Shown here: positions 23,701 to 31,300 of the stretch, in pieces
Position numbering within the stretch: the first letter of the stretch is position 1
Layout of the letters: every line of letters begins with the position of its first letter
Source: Gari tellinella
Lineage: Eukaryota; Mollusca; Bivalvia; Cardiida; Psammobiidae
Direction: 5' to 3'
DNA: 64,000 nt
Assembly (NCBI GenBank): GCA_922989275.2
Contig: OV277868.1
Span: 22,068,291-22,132,290 of the forward strand
Translations under genes and position numbers: made by a program
Notes under the pieces: generated by a model
Told to the model about the DNA's origin: nothing
Database searches by the model: none
What the model saw: only the letters and a program-made list of their open reading frames with translations

Positions 23701-24103
23701 CGCTATACCACGTACATCCTTTCAAACAGTGAACAGGTTCAGAAATGATAATGTCGGACAAACATGGCAACAGTGTGGAATCGACCCAGCAGTGTTTTCA
23801 ACCGTTTTCCCATTTCTATTCAAATGACTGTTGCGAATTATTTACTGGCAATTAAATGTATACATTACCGTCGTTCTCTATAGTCTACCGGAAGTGTAAC
23901 AAAGGTCACATGGTATTGACAAATGTAAGATAAATTCGAAAGTACAATGTACATACCAAATGAAGGTACCCAAAGAACCAGTGTCTACCCGGTACATCAG
24001 GTAAGGAGCGAAATAGTAACCGCTGTTCTCTCATACGCCATAGTAGTCTAACCAATTTGTAAACAATCCACCCTAAAGTAGCTGTAAATATATATTTATA
24101 CAT
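8722..24103 (-). CDS. Cytochrome P450 family 4-like monooxygenase, complete, 12 exons
   Basis: ER-bound heme monooxygenase; CYP4 enzymes commonly omega-hydroxylate fatty acids and eicosanoids, but the substrate here is unknown. Exons in transcript order: 24103-23957, 21580-21376, 20727-20600, 18790-18663, 17089-17027, 15034-14911, 14227-14095, 12887-12764, 12033-11838, 11185-11103, 10000-9935, 8821-8722. All phases close; total 498 residues, the usual CYP4 length. The start is the ATG at 24103 ahead of a hydrophobic anchor (residues about 3-21), then [16 protein letters not shown]. Motifs: [19 protein letters not shown], the CYP4 hallmark [14 protein letters not shown] (its Glu binds heme covalently in many CYP4s), K-helix EVLR, FRPERF, heme loop [16 protein letters not shown]-terminus LRS-like [11 protein letters not shown]. 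Introns hold many MITEs; exon 5 has a broken partial duplicate at 17191. Exon 8 uses the GTGCGT donor to keep phase. Confidence 0.93.
9041..9237. repeat. ~58-bp tandem repeat in last CYP4 intron
   Basis: About three and a half units of ATAACAATACCTTAACCACA-CAGGAAAAT plus a half-unit with CCCCAAGCACA. AT- and CA-rich, with no coding signal. Confidence 0.7.
9500..9662. mobile_element. M8 foldback MITE
   Basis: Arms around GAGTCTGAGATCGTTCTC and GAGAACAATCTCAGACTCAA with TTATAACCTTTGACC at the right end; it matches 26562-26715 and 61005-61157. Confidence 0.65.
10960..11089. mobile_element. Cassette I MITE ending 13 bp from CYP4 exon 10 donor
   Basis: Hairpin CAAACATTGTAGACTCTGAT...at 10985-11050 followed by a family end CGTGGGCATAAAAGGGTTAA. 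Its right edge lies 13 bp inside the intron after the exon ending at 11103. Confidence 0.7.
12391..12642. mobile_element. M9 MITE (TIR TTAACTCTTTC-CTCCCTGAAAC)
   Basis: Left end TTAACTCTTTCCTCCCTGAA, right end GTTCAAAGGGTTAA. Cassette I hairpin in its GATCAGAGGGCTCC variant at 12498-12566. It lies in a CYP4 intron. Confidence 0.8.
12963..13528. mobile_element. M12 element, 13-bp TIR ATACGGCCGAAAC, 566 bp
   Basis: Exact 13-bp inverted ends ATACGGCCGAAAC. The interior is GC-richer than its surroundings, with AAAAAGCTGGCCTGCGGCCA palindromic near the right end and imperfect GGTACGAAATG repeats at the left. It has no transposase frame, so it is non-autonomous. Confidence 0.75.
13575..13690. mobile_element. 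LINE-like 3' tail fragment
   Basis: GTAATAGTCAAGAGTGACTG...ATGTAGATGTATATT matches the tail after the LINE fragment at 25.9 kb (GTAATAATCAAGTGTGACTG...ATGTAGATGTAG). Confidence 0.6.
13892..14084. mobile_element. M6 MITE 8 bp from CYP4 exon 7 donor
   Basis: Perfect-looking 22-bp ends (CAGTCGAACTTCGATATCTC), TA on both sides, central palindrome ATTTCAAAGTTAAAATGTGG and complement. Only GTTAGAAG separates CYP4 exon 7 from the TA target site. Confidence 0.92.
14620..14870. mobile_element. M4 MITE, cassette II hairpin
   Basis: Hairpin AAAGCAGGTTAAAAGTAAAG CAGAATGTGCC and complement at about 14675-14745, then the family arm TTCAGCGGAGGAATAAATTA...GTCGCTTCTATGGCGGAAG. Confidence 0.7.
15078..15518. 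mobile_element. M2 remnant followed by M5 foldback
   Basis: 15078-15257 has M2 ends (ACCCCTTCACTGCC, GATGACGTCATGTCAGTGAA) with a damaged hairpin. 15328-15518 is an M5 element starting CAGGGCTCCAGATAAGAGGG with the palindrome TGGTGTTACTACTCATTAGA and complement. Confidence 0.7.
15645..16262. repeat. 30-bp minisatellite interrupted by a retroelement tail
   Basis: Unit GACCAGGAAATATTGGCAAT + ATTGTATAAA, about nine and a half copies at 15645-15932 and three more at 16172-16262, including shortened 20-bp units. The 240-bp interruption ends GCGCTATATAAATCGGGTAT then (AATAAT)n, typical of a SINE/LINE 3' end. All long open frames here are repeat artefacts. Confidence 0.92.
16385..16900. repeat. Inverted-repeat cluster with GACTGTCAATAGCGA motif
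   Basis: TCGACTGTCAATAGCGATTT at about 16388 and its complement at about 16445, repeated at 16797-16900 with further CGACTGTMAATAGCGAA copies. Likely ends of one foldback family. Confidence 0.6.
17041..17330 (-). repeat. 150-bp tandem duplication including part of CYP4 exon 5 and its 3' splice site
   Basis: Copy A is 17041-17190 and copy B 17191-about 17330. Copy A contains 49 of the 63 coding bases of exon 5 plus its acceptor. Copy B, upstream in the transcript, keeps the acceptor but has lost one base (ACAGCTTCAACA becomes ACAGCTCAACA), so its frame shifts and meets a stop. It also lacks an 11-bp internal repeat. It is a pseudo-exon. Confidence 0.9.
17338..17590. mobile_element. M2 MITE with microsatellite insertion
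   Basis: Starts TTAAACCCTTTCACCCTCAA TGACGTCA, ends GATGAAGGGGGAAAACC. The hairpin is truncated (GACGCCGCG without its mirror) and a (GAT)n tract sits at 17459-17482. Confidence 0.6.
17937..18117. mobile_element. M1 MITE, truncated right half
   Basis: Left end TAGTGGATAAGACGTTATTA, M1 arms AAACGCAAACGCAATACAAC, then hairpin 18058-18117 (GAGCCTGATCAGACGCCGGG). The usual right arm is missing and an M10-type segment follows. Confidence 0.7.
18480..18595. mobile_element. M8 foldback fragment
   Basis: GTTTGGGAACAATCTCAGAC TCAACTCAAA with GTAACCTTAGGGCCTGATTC at the right end matches the M8 right arm; the left arm is shortened. Confidence 0.5.
18805..19082. mobile_element. M7 MITE (TIR CAGTAAAACCTCTCTTTTAC) beside CYP4 exon 4 acceptor
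   Basis: Left end CAGTAAAACCTCTCTTTTAC with TA before it, right end GGTTTACTG. Cassette II hairpin with GCAAGGTAAACGTTAAACAG and complement. It begins 14 bp from the exon 4 boundary, so it supplies much of the pyrimidine tract in transcript sense. Confidence 0.8.
19960..20311. mobile_element. M3 MITE, 352 bp
   Basis: Ends CAGTGTTCCCTCTCTACAAC and GTTGTAGAGAGGGAGCGCTG; cassette I hairpin CTTGAATCCAGATCAGACGC at 20138-20206 with near-perfect mirror. It lies in a CYP4 intron. Confidence 0.9.
20381..20575. mobile_element. M10 foldback MITE
   Basis: Arms carrying CGATCGGCCATTCTCGTTAA TTGTCGGT and complement; edges near CTTATGAGATCG and GATCTCAATAGGG. Related to 51463-51655 and the remnant at 33428-33570. 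Confidence 0.75.
21185..21350. repeat. ~20-bp tandem repeat of TGACGTCA motif in CYP4 intron 2
   Basis: About seven units of GTGACGTCATGACAGTGAAG, 25 bp from the exon 2 donor. Each unit carries TGACGTCA or a one-base variant, the cAMP-response element core. The unit matches the inner end of M2 MITEs (TGACGTCATGGCAGTGAAGG), suggesting a MITE end was tandemly amplified. Confidence 0.88.
22130..22290. repeat. Foldback, ~65-bp arms
   Basis: Near-perfect arms including CATGAGCTGATGGCACTTCC and complement, loop about 28 bp with GAAGGCCTTCGGG. It is in CYP4 intron 1. Confidence 0.9.
22722..22880. repeat. Foldback, ~78-bp arms with 3-bp loop
   Basis: Arms including CTTATGCACCGGATCACTCT and complement meet at ACGAGACC-gaa-GGTCTCGT. 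A few mismatches lie in the outer arm (GTGTATGTAAATG against TTTACACACATA). Confidence 0.92.
22975..23610. repeat. Dispersed ~640-bp repeat, copy 2
   Basis: Second copy of the 5140-5790 repeat, in the first intron of the CYP4 gene, in the same orientation. The palindromic end is at 23465-23595 (CGGCGTTCAAGCGAAAT and complement). Substitutions and small indels separate the copies. Confidence 0.75.
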
Positions 24104-24509
24104 GATCCGCTCGCGCTGACCTTTGCCCAACTAGTGTAATCCATTCACACCCTTGACTATAGTACGCGTAATCGAGTGTTCGGTGATCTCCATACGAAAA
24201 TAGCAATACTGCCGCACACTCGTAGCTGCTTCATGACCAGTTGATGAGTTCTTTTAAAATCTGAGTAACAGTCGGAGCAGACGCCGGGTAACTGATCTGA
24301 CTTCAAACTGTTGGTAGTGGACATAAGGGGTCAGTAAAGATATAGAGTAGGAAATCAACATGTATCATATATAGTAATATGGATGTAAAGTAAGTCAGCT
24401 ACACTGTAATAAAGAGATAAAGTACATGTAGTACATTGTAATACAAATATATGGTTTTGAACATAAATGCTATACAGGTATAGACCTACATAACTCATAT
24501 ATAGAGGAT

Positions 24510-24660
24510 AATCAATTCCTTTGGATTGATATGAAAGATATGATAATGGGTTGTTATCTGGTTAAAAAACGAGTCCGCAGGACGAGTTTTTAACCAGTTA
24601 ACAACCTATTCGAGTGATTGTTATTTATATCCATCGGAATGATTTAAATTTTCTATTTAT
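24510..24660. repeat. Foldback in the CYP4-GPCR intergenic region
   Basis: Inner arms GGTTGTTATCTGGTTAAAAA and complement around GAGTCCGCAGGAC; outer arms are weaker (TGGATTGATATGAAAG against TATATCCATCGG). Confidence 0.75.
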
Positions 24661-25394
24661 TATATGTATTATTAAAGACGTTTTACAGAGAAAACACACA
24701 TAATTAATTGTTTACGCTCAGCGTCACAAAAGATATTGAGACGTTACATGTACGTCACAAAATGATATCATCACTACTGACTATAGCTACTGTGACGCAT
24801 ATGAAATTAATCTAACTGAGAATTCTCTATAAATCATTGATAGGTATATCTATAAAATAAAGAATTATACCTATATCTCGTAATAAATAATTATATACAT
24901 TTGTACGATAATGAATATAAAAATGTTATACAGATATGACACTAATAAGCATATAAAATAATGATATACGGTAATAAAGATACAGTTGAAACGACATTAT
25001 TATTTCACACCCTGTCGACTTATTAGGCAGCTCTTTTAGAGCTACTACGATTTAGATGCGAGGCCATTTCCGGGCGTTGATAAAGGCCACAAAAACTTGA
25101 CAGAAAGGTGAGTCAAGTTTTGATTTTGCTTCAAAACAGTAGTTTTCAGCTGTTTTTCTAGAAATCGGGGAATGTAGTTCCACGTAAAAATGTCCAGTTG
25201 ATGAATTAGTTATCATCGTATGCTCCATTATTGCGATGTGCCGCCCCAATTTCATTTGGCGCAAACGTTACACGATCATTTTCAAACCGAAACTGGTCAA
25301 AGCATCAACATTTATGTGCATAAAATTGCAATGCACGAAATTATCATGCATCTAACGAAGATTTAAGATGCAAACGAACACTAATGACTGTTTG

Positions 25395-25530
25395 GTATAC
25401 TTTATGTGCACCGGAACACGGAACTTTGGATATTATGTGCCAATTGTCTAAAAGAGGTGCCTTCGAAGCACCTCTTAAAGAAAATTGGCACATGATATCC
25501 AAAGTTGCGTGTTCTGATGCAGGGACATAC
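25395..25530. repeat. Foldback just before LINE fragment
   Basis: Arms include GGAACACGGAACTTTGGATA and its imperfect complement with AGGTGCCTTCGAAGCACCT at the centre. It explains overlapping sense and antisense frames here. Confidence 0.85.
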
Positions 25531-25534
25531 CCAG

Positions 25535-25960
25535 GGACATACCAGATCCGCTCATTCCAGGAAATTCCGTCTGCCAACTACGTCTACCTCTTACTTCAAG
25601 AACTCCTTCTTCCCTAAGACAATATCACTATGGAACAACCTGTCCTCTGAGGTAGCAGAAGCCCCTGACTTGGTATCCTTCAAGCAGGGGCTATCTCATC
25701 TCTCTTTCTAAATAGCTTGTAGGGGCCCAGCAACAAGTACTCACTAATGATTCCCATTGCTGTGCCGGCCGCGGCCACCGTAACCGGAGAGGTCTGGGAT
25801 GAAGAGACGAAAACATTGCTGGACACACTTTTGACTTATTTCTACCTTTTAACTATCCAAACTCTTCTTTCTGTCTATCATTTCATTTTTCTTTTCTGAC
25901 TTAGCACCACCCATCGCGTAATAATCAAGTGTGACTGAGACGATGTAACATGTAGATGTA
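25535..25960 (+). mobile_element. Non-LTR retrotransposon 3' end, 5'-truncated
   Basis: A broken frame ends with SFFPKTISLWNNLSSEVAEA PDLVSFKQGL, stop near 25711: the C-terminus typical of LINE reverse-transcriptase polyproteins (family form: ...FFPRTIxxWNxLPxxVxxAxSLxxFKxxL). A 3' UTR follows with GTGTGACTGA...ATGTAGATGTAG. One frameshift precedes the conserved block. It is dead. Confidence 0.75.
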
Positions 25961-25975
25961 GAATATATTTATTCG

Positions 25976-26211
25976 GACAGTTTTTCGAACTGGACTGTCC
26001 GCTTGATCACTGGTAACTGGTCCACTGGAACTCAGATTTACTTACCCTTGTTGCTACCGGAAGTGGAAGCAAACAGAGATACAGGGGGGCATTCTGGCTC
26101 AGCTAGGTTTACAACCCTTTGTTTGCTTCCACTTCCGGTAGCAACAAGGGTAAGTAAATCCGTGGACCAGTTACCAGTGATCATGCAGACAGTCCAGTTT
26201 GCGAAAATGTC
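25976..26211. repeat. Foldback, ~95-bp arms
   Basis: Arms include GCTACCGGAAGTGGAAGCAA A and complement, plus outer GGACTGTC-CGC. Loop of about 40 bp. The outer match at TCGAAC/TTTGCGA marks the ends. Confidence 0.9.
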
Positions 26212-26561
26212 TGGGTAAATAAAATTTACTTATAGCAGTGTAACAAGAACTTACTAACTAGGGAGCTAATAACGTCTATTATATCTATTGTATGCAATTT
26301 TCAATGAAAGGTTCGTTTTTAGTCTTCGTCCAATGAACATCAGGTGTCGCTCAGCCGACTTCTAACACTCGATCTGCCCTGGTCATTGAGCTACTGATTG
26401 AAAGTATCGTTATGGCAGCGATCATATATACCACGATAGTTAATATAAATCATTGGTTAGGGTATAACATAAGCATCAATTAGCAGACATTTTCTCCTCA
26501 TCATGACATTATGGTAAACCCTTTCCCTGCATGTTCTAATCAAAGCAACCTGATCTATTTG

Positions 26562-26715
26562 CCAGGGTCCAAGGTTATAAAGCTTTTCAGTTGAGTCTAA
26601 AGTCGTTCTCAAGTATTTGATTGGTCAAATTTGAGCCTAGACTCAAATCTGATCAATCAAATGCTTGAGAATACACTCAGACTCAGCTCAAACGCTTTAT
26701 AACCTTGGACCCTGG
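26562..26715. mobile_element. M8 foldback MITE (TIR CCAGGGTCCAAGGTTATAAA)
   Basis: Ends CCAGGGTCCAAGGTTATAAA and complement; a palindrome spans the whole element, with GATTGGTCAAATTTGAGCCT at the centre. Confidence 0.9.
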
Positions 26716-26817
26716 TCAATATTAACAATTTATGACAATCGTACTTATGTTTCTACTGTCGTAAAGTTTGAAAATCTACGTTTGAGGAATAAATTCAAAA
26801 CATTTTGGCAATTATAT

Positions 26818-27175
26818 ACAGTGCTCCTTCTCTACAACGACCCTATTAACAACGTTTTCTTCATAACAACAACTATTGTCCCCGTTTCCATAAACAATAC
26901 GAATTATATCCAACCTTTTCACAGTTGAAATATCGTCTGTTTAAAATAAAAGTCCGTTGTTTTTCTCAAAGTCACATATTGGTCATTTTGACACAAAAAA
27001 ATAATGACGAGCGCCAAATAGCTTGATCCAAATCAGACGCCGCGATAGCGGCGTCTGATTTGGATTCAAGCTGTTTGCAAATGATATTCAATTTCCTTCC
27101 CTATAACAACTCCCTCCGAACAACACACGTATTATTTGTCCCCATTGGGTGTTGTTAAAGAGAGGGGGCGCTGTA
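26818..27175. mobile_element. M3 MITE, 358 bp
   Basis: Ends CAGTGCTCCTTCTCTACAAC and GTTAAAGAGAGGGGGCGCTG; hairpin CTTGATCCAAATCAGACGCC at about 27005-27078. Confidence 0.9.
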
Positions 27176-27177
27176 AT

Positions 27178-28041
27178 GGGTTAAACCTTCCTCCCTGAAA
27201 CATATACTAGTACTAGACAATTCCAGTTTCCAATCTTAGTCAGGTCCATTTTTTATTATTCAGGATTACAATGTTACTGTGTATTACAAACTGACAAACA
27301 GAGCAGACCTGGCCAGTACGAACTAGTTGTAACGGACGATCGGACATACATACAGCTGTCGGACGAAAGGCGACCCTAAAAGCTCATCCTGAGCTTTGCT
27401 CAAGTGAGCTAATGAGTGGTGCTGAAAAATGTGTGATGCTGAATCAACGTCGATTTACTTAGTGTCTTGTTGGGGTAGACACTGTTTGCAAATGTCTTTG
27501 TACTTGTTATTGGAAGTGATGAAGTTTAATCAATGGGTCCTGACAGACAACTAGATAACACACCTGACAAAATAAAACAAATATGTACGACAAAAAGGAC
27601 AAATGTTTCTGTTAATTGTGAAAAGTGCACAAGACTTGGATAGTTGACATATAGAGTAACCAAAGAACATCACTATGGCTTTCTGTCACATTCTAAAGTC
27701 GTATGCCATCTATGATATTACACGATATGATTGGGGAAAAATACTTTATTATTATAGTTCTAATAAATATGCGGAATTATTTTTATCCGACAGTTTACTC
27801 ATTCAATCCCTGAAACGTTAAGTGCAACATTCCAGCCTCCTATAAGTCTAGTTTAGGTTCGTTTCTACAATCTGTTGCAAAATTGCAAACAGTGCAGACC
27901 CAGATCAGAGGGCTCCTGTAGGAGCCCTCTGATCAGCATATGCATTGTTTGTTGTAAGGTTAGTATATGGCAAATGTACTCTTTAGAGGTACACTGTTTG
28001 TAAAGGACGTGTATTATTGCCACAATGGTTCAATGGGTTAA
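27178..28041. mobile_element. Two M9 MITEs in tandem orientation
   Basis: 27178-about 27500 (TTAAACCTTCCTCCCTGAAA, damaged hairpin) and 27795-28041 (CATTCAATCCCTGAAACG, hairpin GACCCAGATCAGAGGGCTCC at 27884-27950, end CAATGGGTTAAG). The 300 bp between shows nothing recognisable. Confidence 0.7.
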
Positions 28042-28123
28042 GCAATAGCCTGTTTTAGAGATCCCCTCACTTCTTTGTTGGTTGGTTGATTAACCCATTG
28101 ATGGTCAAATTTTCGTTAGGTTT

Positions 28124-28313
28124 TTACCCCTTCATCGTCATATTGTCGTCTGCTTCAATATTGTTGCCTGCAATGTCTTTCAAAGTTAGATTTAAGACAG
28201 TATGACTGCATGAATTGTTTTCGAAACGAGTGTCAAACAGTTTTATCCGGCGTCTGATCAGGATCAAACTGTTTGCAAACGCACATGATGACGTCATTGA
28301 CAGTGAAAGGGTT
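28124..28313. mobile_element. M2 MITE downstream of GPCR stop
   Basis: Ends TTTACCCCTTCATCGTCA and GATGACGTCATTGACAGTGA AAGGG; shortened hairpin CAAACAGTTTTATCCGGCGT at 28232-28276. It ends 32 bp from the GPCR stop codon. Confidence 0.75.
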
Positions 28314-28344
28314 TAATAATTCCCTTACAACTCTACACCGTCTC

Positions 28345-31300
28345 TTAGAAATAGTCCTTCCATTGAAGTACATTTTGTATACATTCATCTCTAGTTGTAG
28401 TTGGAGTAACCTCCCATTGATCGGTCCGACTTATCTCCCCTAAACTATACTTTGATTCCTTCCTTTTCCGTTTGGATTTCGAAGCTTGTTCCGTCCCTTC
28501 CTTTCTAAAATTCACCAAGCCGTTTGGGCCTAAAGATTTGGACCTGTGGTACTCTTCGCTGGACTTGCTATTCCCATCAACGCTTGGCGGGATGAAGGAA
28601 AATGACTTAATTCTTTCTCGCGTTTTCCGTTTACCATGCTGTGAATTGGCATAATCATTCCGTGTGACAGATACGGATCTTTTCTTACGAGGTTTTGTCG
28701 AGACGTAAGACAGTTTCCGCCTGCTATTTTGATCTGTTTCATTGTAAGTTGCGTAAGTATCCGAGGTAGTAAGATGGTACATATCTATCTTGTTCACTTC
28801 TTGTTTCGAAGTTGAGGATCTCCTTGACTGTTTGTGAAGTTGTCTTTGTGTGTTGACTGCAGCATGTTCTAGTTCATCTTCTGCTATCGGCGTCTGTGGT
28901 GATGGCTGGCTTGTCTGTGAGAGATGGCGAACAGTTCTCGCAGCCGTTATCAACTTCTTCCATCTACTCTTTGGTCGGGTTGCGCCGCGGGATGTCCCGC
29001 GATCCCCGGTGTTGGTCTTGGCATAGGCAATGCCTTTGTATTCTCCTACATACGTGGAACTAGGATAATGCGCCTTTTCATTACATTTCTTGTAGCCAGA
29101 CATATACATTTCTCTATAACTATCATAAACATCTTCATCTGAGAAATCATCGACTGACGACAGTCTCAAACATGAGGACAGTTTCCTACAAGTCGCTGGT
29201 GACTCGACATCTTCAGTGATATTTGTCAGACCATTCCTTATCCTGTCCTCAGATTCCCGCCTTCTCCTTGTTAGTGTTACAACTGCTGGTTCCTCGCGGT
29301 ATTCTAACCCAATAAATGCAGCATTCTTCATTAGAACTGACGGACGAGGGTGAAAGAAACGTTCTCTCTGTTTCCTTTTTGTCAAGTCCATTGCTGAACA
29401 AGTGTAATTCTGATCCCCTTGTATTTTATCCGATATACTCGATTCTTTCTCTTCTATTAGACTTGGTAGTAGTACATTGAGAGAAGGTGCACCATCGCCT
29501 TCCTGGCCACTTGTCATGGACGGGGAGTAATCCGGGTAGATCTGCCTTGCCGACCTGTCTTGGATGCTCCTGTGTACGCGATCTCCTGATTTCCTTGCAG
29601 TTGGGTGTAACAACCCTTCACCAAATGGGTGCCCAATAAGTATCGCCAATTTCAAAAAGATAAACATGGTTTTGGGCACGTCAAGAAATACAGATACTAT
29701 TATTGTGCTGGCATAAACACCCCAAAGACTACATGTACATGATAGCAAGATGACGACAGAGAGGGTTATCAGTTTGGTAGGGTTCTTGTTTCTGTTGGAT
29801 ATATAACCTTCACTATTTAAGGCTGTCTGTCTAACTATAGTTACAATGTTTATGTACATCACAAGGCTTGTTACTATCGGTATCACGTTAAGAATCATCG
29901 TGTGACAAACCTGGTAGACAATTTTTGAATGTTCGCTCATTATCAAGTCAGTAATAGTGTCGGTGTTGTATGTATAATCCATCAGACCGGAAGTGGTTGT
30001 ATTCAAAGAGGTGAAGGTCATAGAGTAGTTACTGTAACTGGTTATGAGAGAGACTGTGGCAGCGATGAACATTCCGGCCGGCATGAAGGCAAGAACCATG
30101 GTTTTGATGGCGTACTTTGTCGTTACCAATACGGCGGCCCTGCCTCGACATTTGCACACCTTCCGACGGACACAGGCGACCGAGAAAAACGTCCAGCAGA
30201 TAGAGTGGAACAGCAGGTTCTCGAGGATTGCTGAAAATGTGAACAATGCGAAGATAAACATGGCGCAAATAGCAGTCAATACAGGGCTTCCATAAGTTAA
30301 TCTTGAAAAATTCTAAGAATTCCAAAATTTCTACTTTTCAAGCACGATTACCTAAAACAGGCTGAAAGTAAAGCAGAATGCGCCTAAAGGCGCATTCGGA
30401 TTTATTTTCAGTCTGCTTTAAGCTACCATCTGCTAGGATAAAAATCCGAATATTTCATTAAAATCTGGAGAAATAGAAGCCTTGTTTATACATTCTGTCA
30501 TACTTTAAACAGTCAATAATTTTAGTGGTTTTTTTAGGGGGGTGCAAGGATAAAGATAGAATCCCACTGCTGGAGAAACCATTGGTTCTTTGACATGGCC
30601 GGTGTATTATACCGATACATGGGAACTCGGTTCTAAGCTGTCATCCCAAAGGACCATTAGTAAAGTTATACGGTACTGAGAAGCATTCAACCAGCGACCC
30701 GGTGTTTAAATTTACTGGTCAAGCCCGTTACTGCTAGACCACGAATTCGACACAACAACGAGGTTATTAATGTTATTGATATTACTTTTAGCAAACAACT
30801 TGCCTTTGGATCCGATGCAGAGAAGAACGGTAGCTTTGCTTCCGCATTCCGAACACGTGACAACATCTAACCAAATAGACGAAATGAGCGCTAATAGGAC
30901 AAAGATCGTCTTAAGCGCTTGAAGGACATCAATGGCATTGTATGGACTCGGGCGAACCTGCAAAATGTTAAAAAATGTTTTAAGCATTTCAAAGGTGTTG
31001 GCATAATATTTTCAATAAAATTTGAGACATCCTGCATATTATATATACTAATGCAAACATACCGGCGGTAGTGGCCCAATGGTAACACCATTTGACTACG
31101 ATACCAGGGATCGTGAGTTCGATCCCCCGCCGGACCAGCGGTCTGGCTAGGGGATTTTTTCTGAATCCCCGATGATGTACAGGAATGTCATTGAGCAAGA
31201 CATGTACCGCGAATTGCTCCTCTCCACCCAGGGGTTAAAATGGGTACCTGTGAAGGGTCTGAGTCGGTACTGCGGCTGCATTTGACTGCGTCATATGTTA

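Larger units (their letters stand above)
24104..28123. other. Intergenic region between CYP4 and GPCR genes
   Basis: Besides the foldbacks, LINE tail and MITEs listed separately, 24660-25380 and 26212-26560 hold only AT-rich unique sequence. I see no exon there. The CYP4 promoter should lie just above 24103, but no TATA box is convincing. Confidence 0.6.

Noticed and set aside
28472..30295. Several plus-strand frames of 60-101 residues
   Set aside because: Shadows of the GPCR main exon on the minus strand.
31064..31137. Functional tRNA gene
   Set aside because: Acceptor halves pair and boxes are present, but the T-arm and anticodon arm do not fold canonically, and a SINE body follows.
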